Assembly (NCBI RefSeq): GCF_000262465.1 | Contig: NZ_CM001489.1 | Location: 909,772 to 973,771, forward strand | DNA: 64,000 nt | Origin: Frankia sp. QA3 | GTDB taxonomy: Bacteria; Actinomycetota; Actinomycetes; Frankiales; Frankiaceae | Direction of reading: 5' to 3' | Shown: one piece after another, positions 26,683 to 35,700 of the stretch | How the letters are laid out: each line of letters opens with the position of its first letter | Numbering within the stretch: position 1 is the first letter of the stretch | Notes under the pieces: model-generated | What the model was told of the DNA's origin: nothing | The model's input: the letters and a program-made list of their open reading frames with translations, nothing else | The model's database searches: none | Made by a program: the position numbers and the translations under genes

Positions 26683-28373
26683 GCCGTGTCGACGACGACC
26701 TGCCCGGCCGCGGTGCGCCTGCGGACGCCGACAGCGTTGCGCTCGGCCGACGGGACCACGGCTTCTTCGACCGGGAGAGCAGCCCCCGCGGGCAGCGGGA
26801 CCTCGCCGGCGCCCGCGTTCCGTGGACAGGTACCAGGCCCCGGCGGGTCGGCGCCGCCGCAGCCCACGACCGCACCCTCGGCCTGTCCCGCACCGCGAGC
26901 ATGTGGCCCGCCCACACCCCACTCGCCGCCACCAACGAACGCGACCTCCGCCGCCGCGCCACCGACATCATCAATGAGCTACGCGCCATCCCTCGACCGG
27001 CCTCCGGGCTGCCGACCGTGCCCCCCTCCCGGCTGCTCGCCGCATTACACGAGACCGCCAGTCAGACCGGCGGCCGGGCGGCCCGCGCGCAGCTCGCGGC
27101 CGTCCGGCGCATCGCCGCCGCTCATCGGCTCGACCCGGAGCTGCTCCTCGGCGTCGCCCTCGGCTTTGGCACCCTCATCGCCCGCACTGACGCCACGGCC
27201 GGCGGCCACCGCGGCGCACGGCCCGGTCGTGCCGACGGAAAGCCCGCCCTCAACGCGCTGCACGGCGCGAACCTCCCGTTGGCACTGCACACCTTTCTCG
27301 CCCGCCTCCACCTACGGGAGAACGCGGCGTTCTCGGATCCCGACCTGCCCCGCCTGTGGATGGTCGCGAACGCGCTCACCCACGGCATCCCCGCCCAGGT
27401 GATCCTGACCGAACCCGCGACCGTGCCCGGACCCGACGCCGTCATCCGACCCCAGCGGACCGATCTCATCGGCTGGCTCGGCATCCAGCACGCCCTCGGC
27501 GACCTCGACGCCGCGGTACGCACCGCCGCCGAAGGCCGCCGCTGGCTCGCCGGCGCCGGTAACGCCCGCGGCCACAGCGACACCGTGCTCCTCGCCCTCG
27601 GCGTCCTGCACGCCTCCCACCCGACGGTGGCCGCGGAACTCGCCCTGCGCGGACCCGGCGCGCTCCGCCTCGCCGACCTGCGCAGCCTCGCCCGCCGATT
27701 CCCGCCCCCGGCCCATCCGGTGGATCTCACCGATACCGCGCTGAAAGCGGTCTGCGACCGCAACGGCTGGCTGCTGGGCACCCCCGACGAACGCCACCAC
27801 CGCGAACTCGTCGAACGCGCCCTGCCCACCGCGGTCACCGACGACATCCGCGCCCGCCTCGCCCACGGCGACACCACCGCCCTCGCCGACGCGCTGCACC
27901 GTGCCGCGCCCACCGACACCGACCTCGACGCCCGGACCTGGCGGTGGGATCCCGCCGCCACCGACGCCGTCCAGGTCCGCCAACTCCTCGACGAGGCCTC
28001 CCGCGAGGCGCACGCCCGGTTCGCCGACTGGCACATCACCCCGCACCCCAGCCGCGCCGTCGCCTTCCTCGCCCGCTTCCCCGAACGCGCCCTGCGACGC
28101 GCCCTCACCGTCGACCCGCAGCAGCTACACCCACCCGCCCCACCACCCGCAGCCCAACCATTCGCAGCCCCGCCCCACCAACCGCCGCAGGCAGCAACCG
28201 AGCCGGCGGCACTGCCGCCACCCCGGACCGAAACCACCCCCTCCGCCAGGCGGCCGGAGCCAGAACAGCGTCCAAGAGCCGGACCGGCAACCACGACGAC
28301 ACCACCGGCAGCTCCGGCTGTCCCGCCCCTTGGTCTCCCCGGCTGGCCGGGACCGCCAACTCCCGGCCTGTGA
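26679..28373 (+). CDS. Unrecognised large helical transfer-operon protein
   Basis: A 564-residue protein from ATG 26679, overlapping the preceding TGA. The body is helical, with AARAQLAAVRRIAAAHRLDP, LPLALHTFLARLHLRENAAF and LWMVANALTHGIPAQVILTE. The last 100 residues are Pro/Ala-rich. Parts resemble the protein at 29247 in composition and in repeated helices around AVRTAAEGRRWLAGAG, but I cannot align them confidently. No catalytic signature is visible. It might be a cytoplasmic scaffold. Confidence 0.6.
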   Translation: MSRVDDDLPGRGAPADADSVALGRRDHGFFDRESSPRGQRDLAGARVPWTGTRPRRVGAAAAHDRTLGLSRTASMWPAHTPLAATNERDLRRRATDIINELRAIPRPASGLPTVPPSRLLAALHETASQTGGRAARAQLAAVRRIAAAHRLDPELLLGVALGFGTLIARTDATAGGHRGARPGRADGKPALNALHGANLPLALHTFLARLHLRENAAFSDPDLPRLWMVANALTHGIPAQVILTEPATVPGPDAVIRPQRTDLIGWLGIQHALGDLDAAVRTAAEGRRWLAGAGNARGHSDTVLLALGVLHASHPTVAAELALRGPGALRLADLRSLARRFPPPAHPVDLTDTALKAVCDRNGWLLGTPDERHHRELVERALPTAVTDDIRARLAHGDTTALADALHRAAPTDTDLDARTWRWDPAATDAVQVRQLLDEASREAHARFADWHITPHPSRAVAFLARFPERALRRALTVDPQQLHPPAPPPAAQPFAAPPHQPPQAATEPAALPPPRTETTPSARRPEPEQRPRAGPATTTTPPAAPAVPPLGLPGWPGPPTPGL

Positions 28374-28445
28374 CCAGGACCAGCGGCTCACCGCGGCCTG
28401 CGGCCCCACCACGCCGAACCTCGACCCCGAGAGAAGCCCACCCAG

Positions 28446-29102
28446 ATGCCTGCGCCGCCATCACCGGAGAACCTCCGACGCCTACCCCTCGTCCTCGACC
28501 TGCCGACCGCGGCACCCCTGTTCGGGATCGGCCGCACCTTCGCCTACGAGCTGGCGCGCGCCGGCGAGTTTCCTTGCCCGGTCCGCCGCTACGGCCGGCT
28601 CTACCGGGTGCGCACCGCCGACCTCCTCCACGCCCTCGGCCTCGAGAGCAACGGATGGACCGACCGGCAGCTCACCCGACTGCGCCGCCTCCCACCCGTC
28701 ATCGACCTCCCCACCGCTGCAAAGCTGTTCGGGCTCGGCCGGACCCTCGCCTACAACCTCGCCCGCGACGACGAGTTCCCCTGCCCGGTCCGCCGCTACG
28801 GCCGCCTCTACCGCGTCCGCACCACCGACCTCCTCCACGCCCTCGGCCTGACCGGCCAGGAGGACCCGGCCGACCCGAACTCCCACCCGACCGCGTTAGC
28901 CGGTGCTCCTCATGCCCTGCCGGCAGCAACCGTCCAATCGGCCTCGGGTGTGCCTACGAGATCCGAACCGCGGCCGCCGGTGCCCCCACGCATACCGACG
29001 GCGAACCGGGGCCAGAGCGGCAGGCAGGACCGGCGGCAGCCTGAACTACCACTGAAAGACCGAACGCCAGGACGTCCCCCCAGCCGGGCGGCACACCCAT
29101 GA
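28446..29102 (+). CDS. Tandem helix-turn-helix (excisionase-like) DNA-binding protein
   Basis: A 218-residue protein made of two near-identical HTH_17/MerR-like units at residues 13-66 and 82-135. Unit 1 has DLPTAAPLFGIGRTFAYELA, unit 2 DLPTAAKLFGLGRTLAYNLA, and both go on with EFPCPVRRYGRLYRVRT and DLLHALGL. I count 45 of 54 identical positions. The remainder is Pro/Ala-rich and probably disordered. Two linked recognition heads suggest binding to a repeated DNA site. A 72-base gap separates it from the preceding gene. Confidence 0.75.
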   Translation: MPAPPSPENLRRLPLVLDLPTAAPLFGIGRTFAYELARAGEFPCPVRRYGRLYRVRTADLLHALGLESNGWTDRQLTRLRRLPPVIDLPTAAKLFGLGRTLAYNLARDDEFPCPVRRYGRLYRVRTTDLLHALGLTGQEDPADPNSHPTALAGAPHALPAATVQSASGVPTRSEPRPPVPPRIPTANRGQSGRQDRRQPELPLKDRTPGRPPSRAAHP

Positions 29103-29254
29103 ACCAGCCGAACGGCGCAGCCCCGGCAGGGCCGATCGCGCGGAACCGGGCCCGTCCCCGCCGCCGCGACGCTTACCCGCCGCGCGCCCGGCAGCCTCTC
29201 CCTCCACCGGCAGCGACACCACTGCCCGCACCCACCGCGCCGAGCGATGCGTGA
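29099..29254 (+). CDS. Small Pro/Arg-rich protein overlapping both neighbours
   Basis: ATG 29099 overlaps the previous stop (ATGA), and the TGA at 29252-29254 lies inside the next gene, whose ATG is 29247. It encodes 51 residues beginning MNQPNGAAPAGPIARNRAR and ending PAPTAPSDA. The basic, Pro-rich composition suggests a disordered nucleic-acid-binding or bridging peptide. Support is positional: the overlaps fit the operon pattern exactly. Confidence 0.45.
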   Translation: MNQPNGAAPAGPIARNRARPRRRDAYPPRARQPLPPPAATPLPAPTAPSDA

Positions 29255-30959
29255 CCCCCTCACCTACGGCAGCCTCGCCGACGCCGCCGCCCGCATCGCC
29301 ACCACTGCCGCCGCGAACCCGCCACGGCCCAGCGCCCGCGTCGGCGAAATCCTCGACCACGCCGCCGGCATCGGCCGGCTCCTCGCCACCGCCGGACGCC
29401 ACGCCAAGTTCCTCGACGCCCCCTTCGGCGGCTCCGGCCGGTCCACGACCTTCGTCAACCGCCTCGTCACCACAGCACTGATCGCCGACCAGCTCTACGC
29501 CCAACCCACCCCCGGCCACACCCCCTGGCATCGCGCCGCCGACAACCTCGGCGCCGCCCACGACCTCCTCGCCACCCACGTCGACCGCGCCGGACACCAC
29601 CGCAGCCTCGACGCCGTCATCCTCGGCGACCCCCTCGCCGTCCGCGGCGCGATGACCCGCCTCACCGACATCACCCTCGCCGCCGCACTCGCCGCCCGAG
29701 CCCTCCCGCCGCTGCTCGCACCGTTCCAGACCAATGTCCCCTCGGCCATCCCCGCCGCCCAGGTCCTCACCCGACTCGGCGCCCTGGCCGGCCCGATCCG
29801 CATGTCCCGAGAACGCCTTCATCCGACCGGCGACCACGCCCTCGACCCCATCGCCCCACTCCTCGGCGACCCCGCCGCACCGCCACTCGATCGCCACATC
29901 CACCAGGTCCGACGGATGCTGCACCAGCTCAGCCAACCCGACGCCCTCATCAGCCAGCAGGCCCTCCTGGGCTTCGCCAACCTCGCCATCGCCATCAGCG
30001 ACCGAACATCAGTCCTCACCCGCCGAGCCGCCACCCTGACCCGCGGCCCCAACCGCGCCCACCTCGACATCGCCAGCGAACAGGCCGCGGACACCGCCCG
30101 CTCCTGGCGCGACATCCGCCCCTTCCTCCTCGACACCACCTCCCGCGGAACCGACGGCCACCAGATACCCCACCTGGCCCACACCACCAGCCGCCTGCTC
30201 GGCGCGAACACCCGCACCGGCAAGAACCCCGACCGCCGCGACCTCGCCCGCGCCCTCGACGTGACACGCAACGCGGCCCTGCTCCTCCCGGAGATCGCCG
30301 AACGCAGCGGCCTCGCCGTCCAAACCCTCCTCGCCCACCAAGCCCTCCTCCGCCCCGCCGCCACACCCACCGGCTCCACGACACTCGGCGACAACGACCA
30401 GACCTGGATCGTCGACGCCTACCGCGCAGCCACCCGCCAGAGCGGATCCACCATCACCTACCTGCTCCGCCTCCCCGGCACCCACCCGCAGCTCGCCCGC
30501 GCCCTCTACCTCGTCCAACGCCACGCACCCGAAGGCGACCACGACCTCCTCGGCCTCCACGAGGCAGACCCCGCCGTCGACGAAACCTCGAGACCCAGCT
30601 GGCGCACCCCCGTCCTCAGCGAAGAAACCGACGGAACCCTCCGCCTCCACGACCCCCGCCACGGCACCCTGCAAGTCGACAACACCACCCTGTCCACCGC
30701 CGTCACCCGATCCCCGAACGCACTCCGCGGCATCCTCGCCGGCCACCCCTGGATCAACCTCGACGGCACCGAAACCCTCATCACCCTCGCCGCCCTCGTC
30801 ACCGCCTACGCCCCCGAGGCCCTCGAAACCCCTGCCACCGACTCGGAAACCGGCCCCCGCCGCGCGCCGTCCGCACCGGCGCTTGCCGGCCAGTCACCGA
30901 TGCCCGCCGCCATCCCGCAGCACCCCCGCGCCGTCGAGCCGCCGAATCTCACCCTTTGA
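29247..30959 (+). CDS. Unrecognised helical transfer-operon protein, last gene
   Basis: A 570-residue protein from ATG 29247. The first 450 residues look almost entirely helical (PSARVGEILDHAAGIGRLL, PWHRAADNLGAAHDLLATH, HQVRRMLHQLSQPDALISQQ). The end carries the module shared with the protein at 25277: LRLHDPRHGTLQVDNTTL, SPNALRGILAGHPWINLDGT and LITLAALVTAY. No membrane span, signal peptide or enzyme motif is visible. By position it closes the transfer operon; a role in recruiting or holding the DNA-processing complex is a guess. Confidence 0.62.
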   Translation: MRDPLTYGSLADAAARIATTAAANPPRPSARVGEILDHAAGIGRLLATAGRHAKFLDAPFGGSGRSTTFVNRLVTTALIADQLYAQPTPGHTPWHRAADNLGAAHDLLATHVDRAGHHRSLDAVILGDPLAVRGAMTRLTDITLAAALAARALPPLLAPFQTNVPSAIPAAQVLTRLGALAGPIRMSRERLHPTGDHALDPIAPLLGDPAAPPLDRHIHQVRRMLHQLSQPDALISQQALLGFANLAIAISDRTSVLTRRAATLTRGPNRAHLDIASEQAADTARSWRDIRPFLLDTTSRGTDGHQIPHLAHTTSRLLGANTRTGKNPDRRDLARALDVTRNAALLLPEIAERSGLAVQTLLAHQALLRPAATPTGSTTLGDNDQTWIVDAYRAATRQSGSTITYLLRLPGTHPQLARALYLVQRHAPEGDHDLLGLHEADPAVDETSRPSWRTPVLSEETDGTLRLHDPRHGTLQVDNTTLSTAVTRSPNALRGILAGHPWINLDGTETLITLAALVTAYAPEALETPATDSETGPRRAPSAPALAGQSPMPAAIPQHPRAVEPPNLTL

Positions 30960-31030
30960 TGCCACCGATCGCACGCGCCACGACCTCGCGTCCTCCGTCC
31001 CGGAAGCATGGCAGGGAACTGCGGTGAGGC

Positions 31031-31684
31031 ATGATCGTTACCATGGTCGATCTGATCTTGGTTCGTCACGCTGTCTCGGTTGCCCCGGTCCCTGGTGGTC
31101 ACGACGAGTTCCGGCGGCCGCTGACCGAGAGGGGCCGTGAACAGGCAGGCGCGCTCGTCGCGTTTCTCGGTGATTGCGGTGCGTCGATCGTCCTGTCGAG
31201 TCCGTATCTTCGCGCGATTCAGACGATTGAACCGACTGCCCGGGCCCTGGGACTGCCTGTCCAGCGCCGTGATGAGCTTCGCGAATGGCGGTCAGGTCTG
31301 GCCCCGCGGTCTGATTGGCAGGCCCACTACGAGCGGAGCTGGGCGGACCCCGAGACGGGCATAGGAACAGGTGAGACACTCGCCGAGCTCGCCACCCGCG
31401 CCAGGAACACGGTTCGTGATCTCGTGGCGTCGGGGGCGCCCGCATCGACGATCCTGGCCGCTACACACGGGACGTGGATCGCCCGAGCCCTCCTCGCAGT
31501 GGGCCTTCCGATCGACTGCGCCTTCTGGCTGTCGATGCCGACACCGGCGATCTACCGCCTCAACTTCGCCGGCGTTCACCTGCAGCGCGCGGCCGGCCCA
31601 GCTCTGCAGTACGAGCGTGACGCAAGTCCTTGCATGACCGAGGTCTTACTGGCTGTCAAGCGCTCCTGGGCGGTGTTGCCGTAG
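31031..31684 (+). CDS. Histidine phosphatase family protein
   Basis: A 217-residue protein; ATG at 31031, with 31043 (MVDLILVRHAVSV) as an alternative start. The phosphohistidine motif is LVRHA near residue 9, with the distant second histidine in ILAATHGTWIARALL near 147. RPLTERGREQAGALVAFLGD and VLSSPYLRAIQTIEPTARAL are also standard for the phosphoglycerate mutase-like superfamily. The substrate is unknown. The 3' end runs 39 bases into the convergent HTH gene. Confidence 0.85.
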   Translation: MIVTMVDLILVRHAVSVAPVPGGHDEFRRPLTERGREQAGALVAFLGDCGASIVLSSPYLRAIQTIEPTARALGLPVQRRDELREWRSGLAPRSDWQAHYERSWADPETGIGTGETLAELATRARNTVRDLVASGAPASTILAATHGTWIARALLAVGLPIDCAFWLSMPTPAIYRLNFAGVHLQRAAGPALQYERDASPCMTEVLLAVKRSWAVLP

Positions 31685-31843
31685 CCAGGTCTCGACCTCG
31701 GAACGGCGCCAGGCGCGGAAGTTCGGCCGCTCGACGATCGGTGCCGGGAAGCCGGACGCCTTTGAGATCATCTTGTTGACGGCGGTCTGGGAGATCCCGA
31801 GCAACGACGCGATGTCACTGCTGGTCATGGTCTCGTCCGTCAC
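31646..31843 (-). CDS. AlpA/excisionase-like small HTH protein
   Basis: A 65-residue protein with the HTH_17 pattern: TSSDIASLLGISQTAVNKMI, GFPAPIVERPNFRAWRRSEV and ETWLRQHRP. Proteins of this size act as excisionases or small regulators in integrative elements. Its start lies 17 bases from the first of two perfect 16-bp palindromes, so it may bind them and control itself and the rightward transcript. Confidence 0.8.
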   Translation of the reverse strand: MTDETMTSSDIASLLGISQTAVNKMISKASGFPAPIVERPNFRAWRRSEVETWLRQHRPGALDSQ

Positions 31844-31859
31844 GGCGCAACACTAGCTA

Positions 31860-31910
31860 GTTGCAGCGCTGCAACCGTCGGGCGCATACTGCCGGTTGCA
31901 GCGCTGCAAC
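31860..31910. promoter_or_regulatory. Pair of identical 16-bp palindromes (operator)
   Basis: GTTGCAGCGCTGCAAC occurs at 31860-31875 and again at 31895-31910, each perfectly self-complementary and spaced 35 bp apart. They lie between the leftward HTH gene (start 31843) and a rightward small gene (31996) with a strong ribosome-binding site. They look like a double operator in a divergent promoter. Confidence 0.7.
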
Positions 31911-31995
31911 CCGATGCGTCGACAGGCCGCATCGCTCCCGGTGCCGACGGCACGAGACCGAGCCGCCGCGACCGATCCGCAAGGAGGATCGCCTC

Positions 31996-32237
31996 ATGAT
32001 CGAAGCCCAGTCCGCTGAGCCGCCAAGCGGTGCACGGCGCTCCTCGGGGGCCGTCACGGTGACCCGCGTCGTGCACCCGCCGGTGGTCGACTTTGGCCTG
32101 GCGGTCTCGCCCGAGGCGACGTCGGTGAGGTGGCCGCCGTCCTCGCCTCGATGCCGTCCGGTGCCGTCTTCGTCGAACACTTCGGCGACGTCGACGTGAC
32201 TCTGGTGTTCCGAGAGTCGGCCCTGGGCGACGCCTGA
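31996..32237 (+). pseudogene. Small conserved-looking gene with a frameshift
   Basis: AAGGAGG at 31981-31987 precedes ATG 31996. The first frame reads through VTVTRVVHPPVVDFGLAVSP. From about 32113 coding sense moves to another frame, with GEVAAVLASMPSGAVFVEHF and GDVDVTLVFRESALGDA ending at 32235-32237. Both halves have coding-like codons, so one base appears lost or gained around GAGGCGACGTCGGTGAGG. It could be a real mutation or a sequencing error. The family is not recognised. Confidence 0.5.
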
Positions 32238-32496
32238 CTTCATCTCGTGAGAGGTCCATCGGAGACCGGGGTAGCGCTTGAAGAATCACGGTTTTGATCG
32301 ACCGCGGAGGGTGGTCGATCGAGACCGAGCTGTGGCAGCCGCGGCCGGCGCGGTACGTCGTCGTCGCGCCGATCTGCTCGGACTGGCCTTGCAGGCCATC
32401 GCGTTGCTCTGACGAGCCTTTCGTTCATCGAGGCGAAGACGATGTGGTCGGGACGGAAGGCGCCGCGTGTCCGGAAAGAGGCCGCGGCGGATGCGG

Positions 32497-32695
32497 CACT
32501 GTGGCCGTCTGATTCCGGATCTGTTTGATAGTTCGAACGTGACGCTGCTACCGACCGGGTAGGGCAAGACGACGGCCGCGTTCGTGCTGCGGCATGCGCT
32601 GCGCCGGGGCACAGGGGCGGCGGCTGACGCGCTGTCGTTGGCGGGCCGTTGCGGACGGCGGTGGGGCTGTCGCGGTCGGCGGCGGCGATCGCCGT
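32497..32695 (+). pseudogene. Helicase fragment with a stop inside Walker A
   Basis: The plus strand encodes CGRLIPDLFDSSNVTLLPTG, then TAG, then GKTTAAFVLRHALRRG: a P-loop LLPTGxGKT interrupted by an amber codon, with no remaining helicase motifs after it. It lies just upstream of the large helicase gene and seems to be debris of another DEAD-type helicase. The rest of 32238-32756 shows only scattered, unassignable coding-like pieces. Confidence 0.45.
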
Positions 32696-32756
32696 AGGGT
32701 GAAGATTTGGGGATGGTTGGGCCCGGACCGGCGGGTGCGCGACAGTAGGCGGGGGC

Positions 32757-35700
32757 ATGCGGGTCTTCGACATACATGCGGGGCTGATCAAGGACTATTC
32801 GGACTTCACGGACTCGCTGGTGCAGGTGCGGGACGGTCGGATTGCCGCGCACCTGGCCGACGAGCGGGAGCGGAAGGTCCGGTGGCCTGACCCGTGGATC
32901 TCGCTGAACCCCACCTTCGCGTCGGGTGGCTCGATTGACGATCTTGTGCGCGACGAGGTCCTGCATCCCAACTGCGGGCGATACTTCCGGGCGAAGCGTG
33001 CCGAGGACGATCCGGGCCGCCGGTCGCTGGCGCTCTACCAGCATCAGCGTGAGGCGGTTGAGGCGGCGCAGAACCGTGGCAGCTATGTGCTGACGACGGG
33101 TACCGGATCGGGCAAGAGCCTGGCGTACATCGTCCCGATCGTCGACGCGATCCTCCGCGCGCCGCGGGAGGACCGGATTTCGGCGATCGTCGTCTACCCG
33201 ATGAACGCGCTGGCGAATAGCCAGCTTCACGAGCTGACCAAGTACCTGTCGTGGGGCGTCCCTCAGGCGGATCGTAAGGTGACGTTCGCTCGGTACACCG
33301 GGCAGGAGTCGGCGGCGGACCGGGATCGGGTGTTCCAGCGGCGGCCGGACATCCTGCTGACGAACTACGTGATGCTGGAGTACCTGCTGACCCGGCCGCA
33401 CGAGCGGCAGGTGCTGATCGGCGCGGCTCGCGGCCTGCGTTTCCTGGTGCTCGATGAGCTGCACACCTACCGGGGGCGGCAGGGCGCGGATGTGGCGTTG
33501 CTGGTGCGCCGGCTGCGGGAGGCGTGCGCGGCGCCGGAGATGAAGTGCGTTGGAACGTCGGCGACGATGGCGACCGCGACGACGTTCACCGAGACGCAGG
33601 CGCAGGTGTCACAGGTCGCGAGCCGGCTGTTCGGGGTCGATGTCGAACCGTCCGCGGTCATTGGTGAGACGTTGCGGCGGGCGACCGAAGCGCGCACGCC
33701 GTCCGACTCCGAGCTGGACAAGGCCATCGCGACGGCCGTCGCCCTGGCCGCGGAACGCGGACAGGTCGGCGGGCTCGAGGCCGTCGGGGGACGGCCGTAC
33801 GGCGAGCTGGCGAGCGATCCGTTGGCGATCTGGGTCGAGGACATTTTCGGGCTCGAGACCGACGAGAACGACGGCCGGTTGAAGCGGCGCGCGCCGACGA
33901 CGCTGCCGAAGGCCGCGGCCGAACTCGCCCAGCGGACGGGGCGGGCCGAGCAGGAGTGCGCCGCCGCGATCAGCGCGATGCTCGCCGAGGGCGCCGCGGC
34001 GCGCGAGCCGGAGACGGAGCGGCCGCTGTTCGCCTTCCGGTTGCACCAGTTCCTGACGAAGGGCGACACGGCCTACGTCAGCCTTCAGCCGCCGCAGACA
34101 CGGCGGATCACAAGCCAGTACCAGGTGTCGGTGCCCGGCCAGCGGGACTGGCCGCTGCTGCCGCTCGCGTTCTGCCGGGAGTGCGGACACGAGTACCTGG
34201 AGGTCACCCGCGTCACCGACGCGGACGGCGTCCGCTACCTGGCCCGCACGGGTACGACGGCTGCCCAGGAGAACGCGGACCCGGGCTACCTCTACCTCGC
34301 CTCGGACGATGACCAGGACGCGGTCTGGCCGGACGATCCGGTGGCCGCGGGCCGGATCCCGGACACCTGGCTCGACCCGGCGAGCACCCGCGGTCCGAAG
34401 GTCCTCCCACGGCTTGTCGAGTATCTGCCGAAGACGGTCTGGGCGGGCACCGACGGCCGTGAGACACCGCCGGGCGAGGGCACTCAGGCATGGTTCGTCG
34501 CGGTCCCGTTCCGGTTCTGCCTGCGCTGCCGGGTCTCCTACGAGCAGCCGAGAATCAAGGACTTCGCGAAGCTGGCCACGTTCGCCGCCGAGGGCCGCAG
34601 CTCGGCGGTGTCGCTGCTGAGCGTGAGTGTGCTGCGCGGCCTGCAGGCTCAGGAGGACCTGAAGGAGTCGGCTCGCAAGCTGCTGACGTTCGTCGACAAC
34701 CGGCAGGACGCGAGCCTTCAGGCGGGCCATCTCAACGACTTCGTCCAGGTCACGCGGCTACGCGGCGCCCTGTGGAAGGCGGCGGCTGCGGCCGATGAGC
34801 GCGGTCTGCGCCATCACGAGGTGGCGGAGAAGGTCACCGACGCGCTCGACCTGCCGCTCCGGTCGTTCTCCAGGATCGAGGACCCGCGGTTCAGTCAGAA
34901 GGACAACGTGCTGCGGGCGCTGCGCGCCGCGGTCGCCTACCGGATCTACGCGGATCTGGAGCGCGGCTGGCGGGTGACGATGCCGAACCTGGAGCAGACC
35001 GGCCTGCTGCTGTTCGACTACGTCGACCTTGCCGAGATCGCGGCGGAGCAGGACCTGTGGGCCGATACGCATGGCCTGCTGCGCGATGACAGCGCGCGGC
35101 ACCGGGCGCAGCTGGGCCGGATCCTGCTGGACGAGATGCGCCGGGCGCTCGCGGTCGAAGCGGAGGTGCTGACCCAGGCGGGTCACGAGCGGCTGCTCAC
35201 CTCCAGCGACCAGCTCCTGAAGGGCGTGTGGGCGATTCCGTCCGGCGAGCCGCGGGTCAACGAGCGGACGATGTTCGCCTCGGCCGGCACGAAGGGCGGT
35301 CCCCGCGACGCGGTGCACATCACCGCCCGGGGCGCGTTCGGCCGCTATCTGCGCCGTGCGGGCGAATTCCCGCACGCACAGAGCAAGGTGACGATCGGCG
35401 ACGCCGACGGCATGATCGGCGATCTGGTCAAGGTACTCGTCCGGCACGGCCTGATCGCGGAGGTCGACGGACCGCGCGGGACGCGGGGTTACCAGATCCG
35501 TTCGTCGACGTTGATCTGGCGGGCCGGAGATGGGACGCGGGGCGCGCCGGACCCGCTGCGCAAGATGGTCGACGACGACACCGGCATGCGCGTCAACACG
35601 TTCTTCCGCGATCTCTACCGTTCCGGGGCGTCGGATCTGAACGGACTGCTGGCCGCCGAACACACCGCGCAGGTCCCGGCGAAACGTCGCCAGGAGCGGG

